Of a DNA stretch of 64,000 nucleotides, positions 63,255 to 64,000 are shown piece by piece. The stretch is taken from NCBI RefSeq assembly GCF_014641715.1, contig NZ_BMIG01000004.1:285551-349550 (forward strand), in the 5' to 3' direction. Within the stretch, counting starts at the first letter, position 1. The number at the start of each line of letters is the position of its first letter. This stretch comes from Polaromonas eurypsychrophila. Its GTDB lineage: Bacteria > Pseudomonadota > Gammaproteobacteria > Burkholderiales > Burkholderiaceae_C. Under the pieces are notes generated by a model. The model was not told the origin of the DNA and searched no databases. It was given only the letters and a program-made list of their open reading frames with translations. A program made the position numbers and the translations under genes.

Positions 63255-63656
63255 TCACGGGGACAAGTCGTCACGCTCCGTGTCGCGGGCGTGGGTGTCA
63301 TCCCTTGTCTCCGATGTTGGGATGACTGTGGCGGTATCAGCTGGTTTCACCAAAGAGCCCGCAGCCGCACCGCCCAATGCCCCGGCGACGACACCCACGG
63401 TGCCGCCGACCAGTACACCGACAGGTCCCGCCAAAGCAGCCCCCACGGCTGCGCCTGCAGCGGCGCCGGCGACCATGCCCCCGCCCGTCAATACCGAACC
63501 CGCTTCGCGCTCAGACTCTGACGCGGTGATGGGGGTCTGGGCCGCAGACTCCGGGTCCTGCGACGGAATCCCGTGACCGGGACGAGCCTGCTCGGCAAGG
63601 TCCTTGTCTACCGGCGGGGCGATGACCGGGGACGTCGTAGTGGTGGTTGGGAGCAT
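63255..63656 (-). CDS. Glycine-zipper small protein
   Basis: A 133-aa protein with a disordered N-terminal half (MLPTTTTTSPVIAPPVDKDLAEQARPGHG...) and a Gly/Ala-rich double helix VLTGGGMVAGAAAGAAVGAALAGPVGVLVGGTVGVVAGALGGAAAGSLV, a glycine-zipper membrane-association motif. No signal peptide is evident. AAGGA lies upstream of the ATG at 63656; a longer form from 63704 is possible. Function unknown; similar proteins are often stress-related. Confidence 0.7.
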   Translation of the reverse strand: MLPTTTTTSPVIAPPVDKDLAEQARPGHGIPSQDPESAAQTPITASESEREAGSVLTGGGMVAGAAAGAAVGAALAGPVGVLVGGTVGVVAGALGGAAAGSLVKPADTATVIPTSETRDDTHARDTERDDLSP

Positions 63657-63861
63657 GGGGGTTTCCTTGGCGTTGACTTGCGAGGCAAAAGCGCTCACTG
63701 TCATTCCGTTGTAGCCCCCTCAACCGCAGCAGATGCCGTCTTGAAGGCCGCACCACTGTCGGACAAGGCCGTGGGCTGGGGACAATCACTCAGCCGGATG
63801 CCAAGCCAAACCGTGACTTGGTCCGGGACCATGCGGCTTGCCCATGCCGTTTGGTGTGCCA

Positions 63862-63907
63862 GCAAGCCGGGGGTTGCCCGGCGGCAACTCACTTTTCTTT
63901 TGCGTCG
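63862..63907 (-). repeat. Truncated end of the 525-bp element, cut by an insertion sequence
   Basis: GCAAGCCGGGGGTTGCCCGG and CTTTTCTTTTGCGTCG match the reverse complement of 58330-58385, then the match stops exactly where the sequence TGTATGGACCGG begins. Confidence 0.75.
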
Positions 63908-64000
63908 TGTATGGACCGGACACATGGTGGATAGGTGTGCGGGGACATGGGTGACACTTTCCGGTCAATTAGCCGGGAGGACCTTATGCCATGGAAAGCG
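63908..64000 (+). mobile_element. Probable left end of an IS481-type insertion sequence (partial)
   Basis: It begins TGTATGGACCGG, contains GTGACACTTTCCGG, and has a Shine-Dalgarno (GGGAGG) before an ATG at 63986. This arrangement resembles IS481-family ends that I recall; only 93 bp are visible, so the assignment is tentative. Confidence 0.45.
63986..64000 (+). CDS. Start of a possible IS481-type transposase (cut by the window edge)
   Basis: Only MPWKA is visible. Several IS481 transposases start with MPWK, and GGGAGG lies 7 bp upstream. The remainder is outside the window. Confidence 0.35.

Noticed and set aside
1..64000. CRISPR array, prophage or complete transposon
   Set aside because: No regularly spaced direct repeats, no phage structural genes, and only a fragment of one insertion sequence at the right edge.

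Overview
The window is a stretch of a high-GC betaproteobacterial chromosome, most likely from the Comamonadaceae (Polaromonas/Rhodoferax type). This rests on conserved gene neighbourhoods (prs-tRNA-Gln-ispE-lolB; nadK-recN; gmk-rpoZ-spoT; the stand-alone infA paralogue) and on dispersed repeats I recognise as typical of that family. No 16S gene is present, so the genus is an inference.

Layout. 1-23.1 kb is a dense core region: nucleotide and isoprenoid precursors (prs, ispE, gmk, rdgB), envelope lipoprotein sorting (lolB), DNA repair (mutM, mutY, recN), signalling and stress (rapZ, nadK, hrcA, spoT, rpoZ, greB), RNA processing (rph, yicC), a Ser/Thr kinase-PP2C phosphatase pair, and hemW. 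23.4-26.2 kb holds envelope proteins and tRNA-Ser. 26.3-31.4 kb is a minus-strand urease operon, ureA-ureJ(hupE)-ureB-ureC-ureE-ureF-ureG, preceded by a textbook sigma-54 promoter. Divergent from it are a 1165-aa NCS1-permease/histidine-kinase/receiver fusion and a LuxR-type response regulator, with a second sigma-54-like promoter. 36-49.5 kb is a looser accessory region of small proteins, decayed genes, a 1718-aa double histidine kinase and many repeats. 49.6-52.6 kb carries an unassigned ATP-grasp enzyme followed by a heme-oxygenase-like diiron protein. 52.7-59.1 kb is the urea ABC transporter urtABCDE. 59.2-64 kb holds a cation/proton antiporter, an M48 lipoprotein protease, the displaced urease accessory gene ureD, a glycine-zipper protein, and the start of an insertion sequence at the right edge.

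How it fits together. Urea is imported by UrtABCDE and hydrolysed by UreABC, whose nickel centre is assembled by UreD, E, F and G. HupE/UreJ probably brings nickel into the cell. The permease-kinase fusion and its response regulator are well placed to sense a nitrogenous solute and act together with sigma-54. The urease genes are split: ureD lies about 30.7 kb from ureA, in the same orientation, and the transporter, sensor and accessory genes lie between them.

The most unusual signals are three. (1) A dispersed palindromic repeat family of about 50-60 bp (ten copies recognised) has two copies inside genes, where it encodes the lipobox region of LolB and the signal peptide of HupE/UreJ in the same reading frame; a different repeat supplies an in-frame insert in HemW. 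(2) A 525-bp element with inverted ends of about 80 bp is inserted between urtD and urtE, and truncated copies lie near ureD. (3) An uncharacterised pair of genes encodes an ATP-grasp ligase and a diiron oxygenase-like protein. All similarity statements come from reading motifs by eye; no database search was run.
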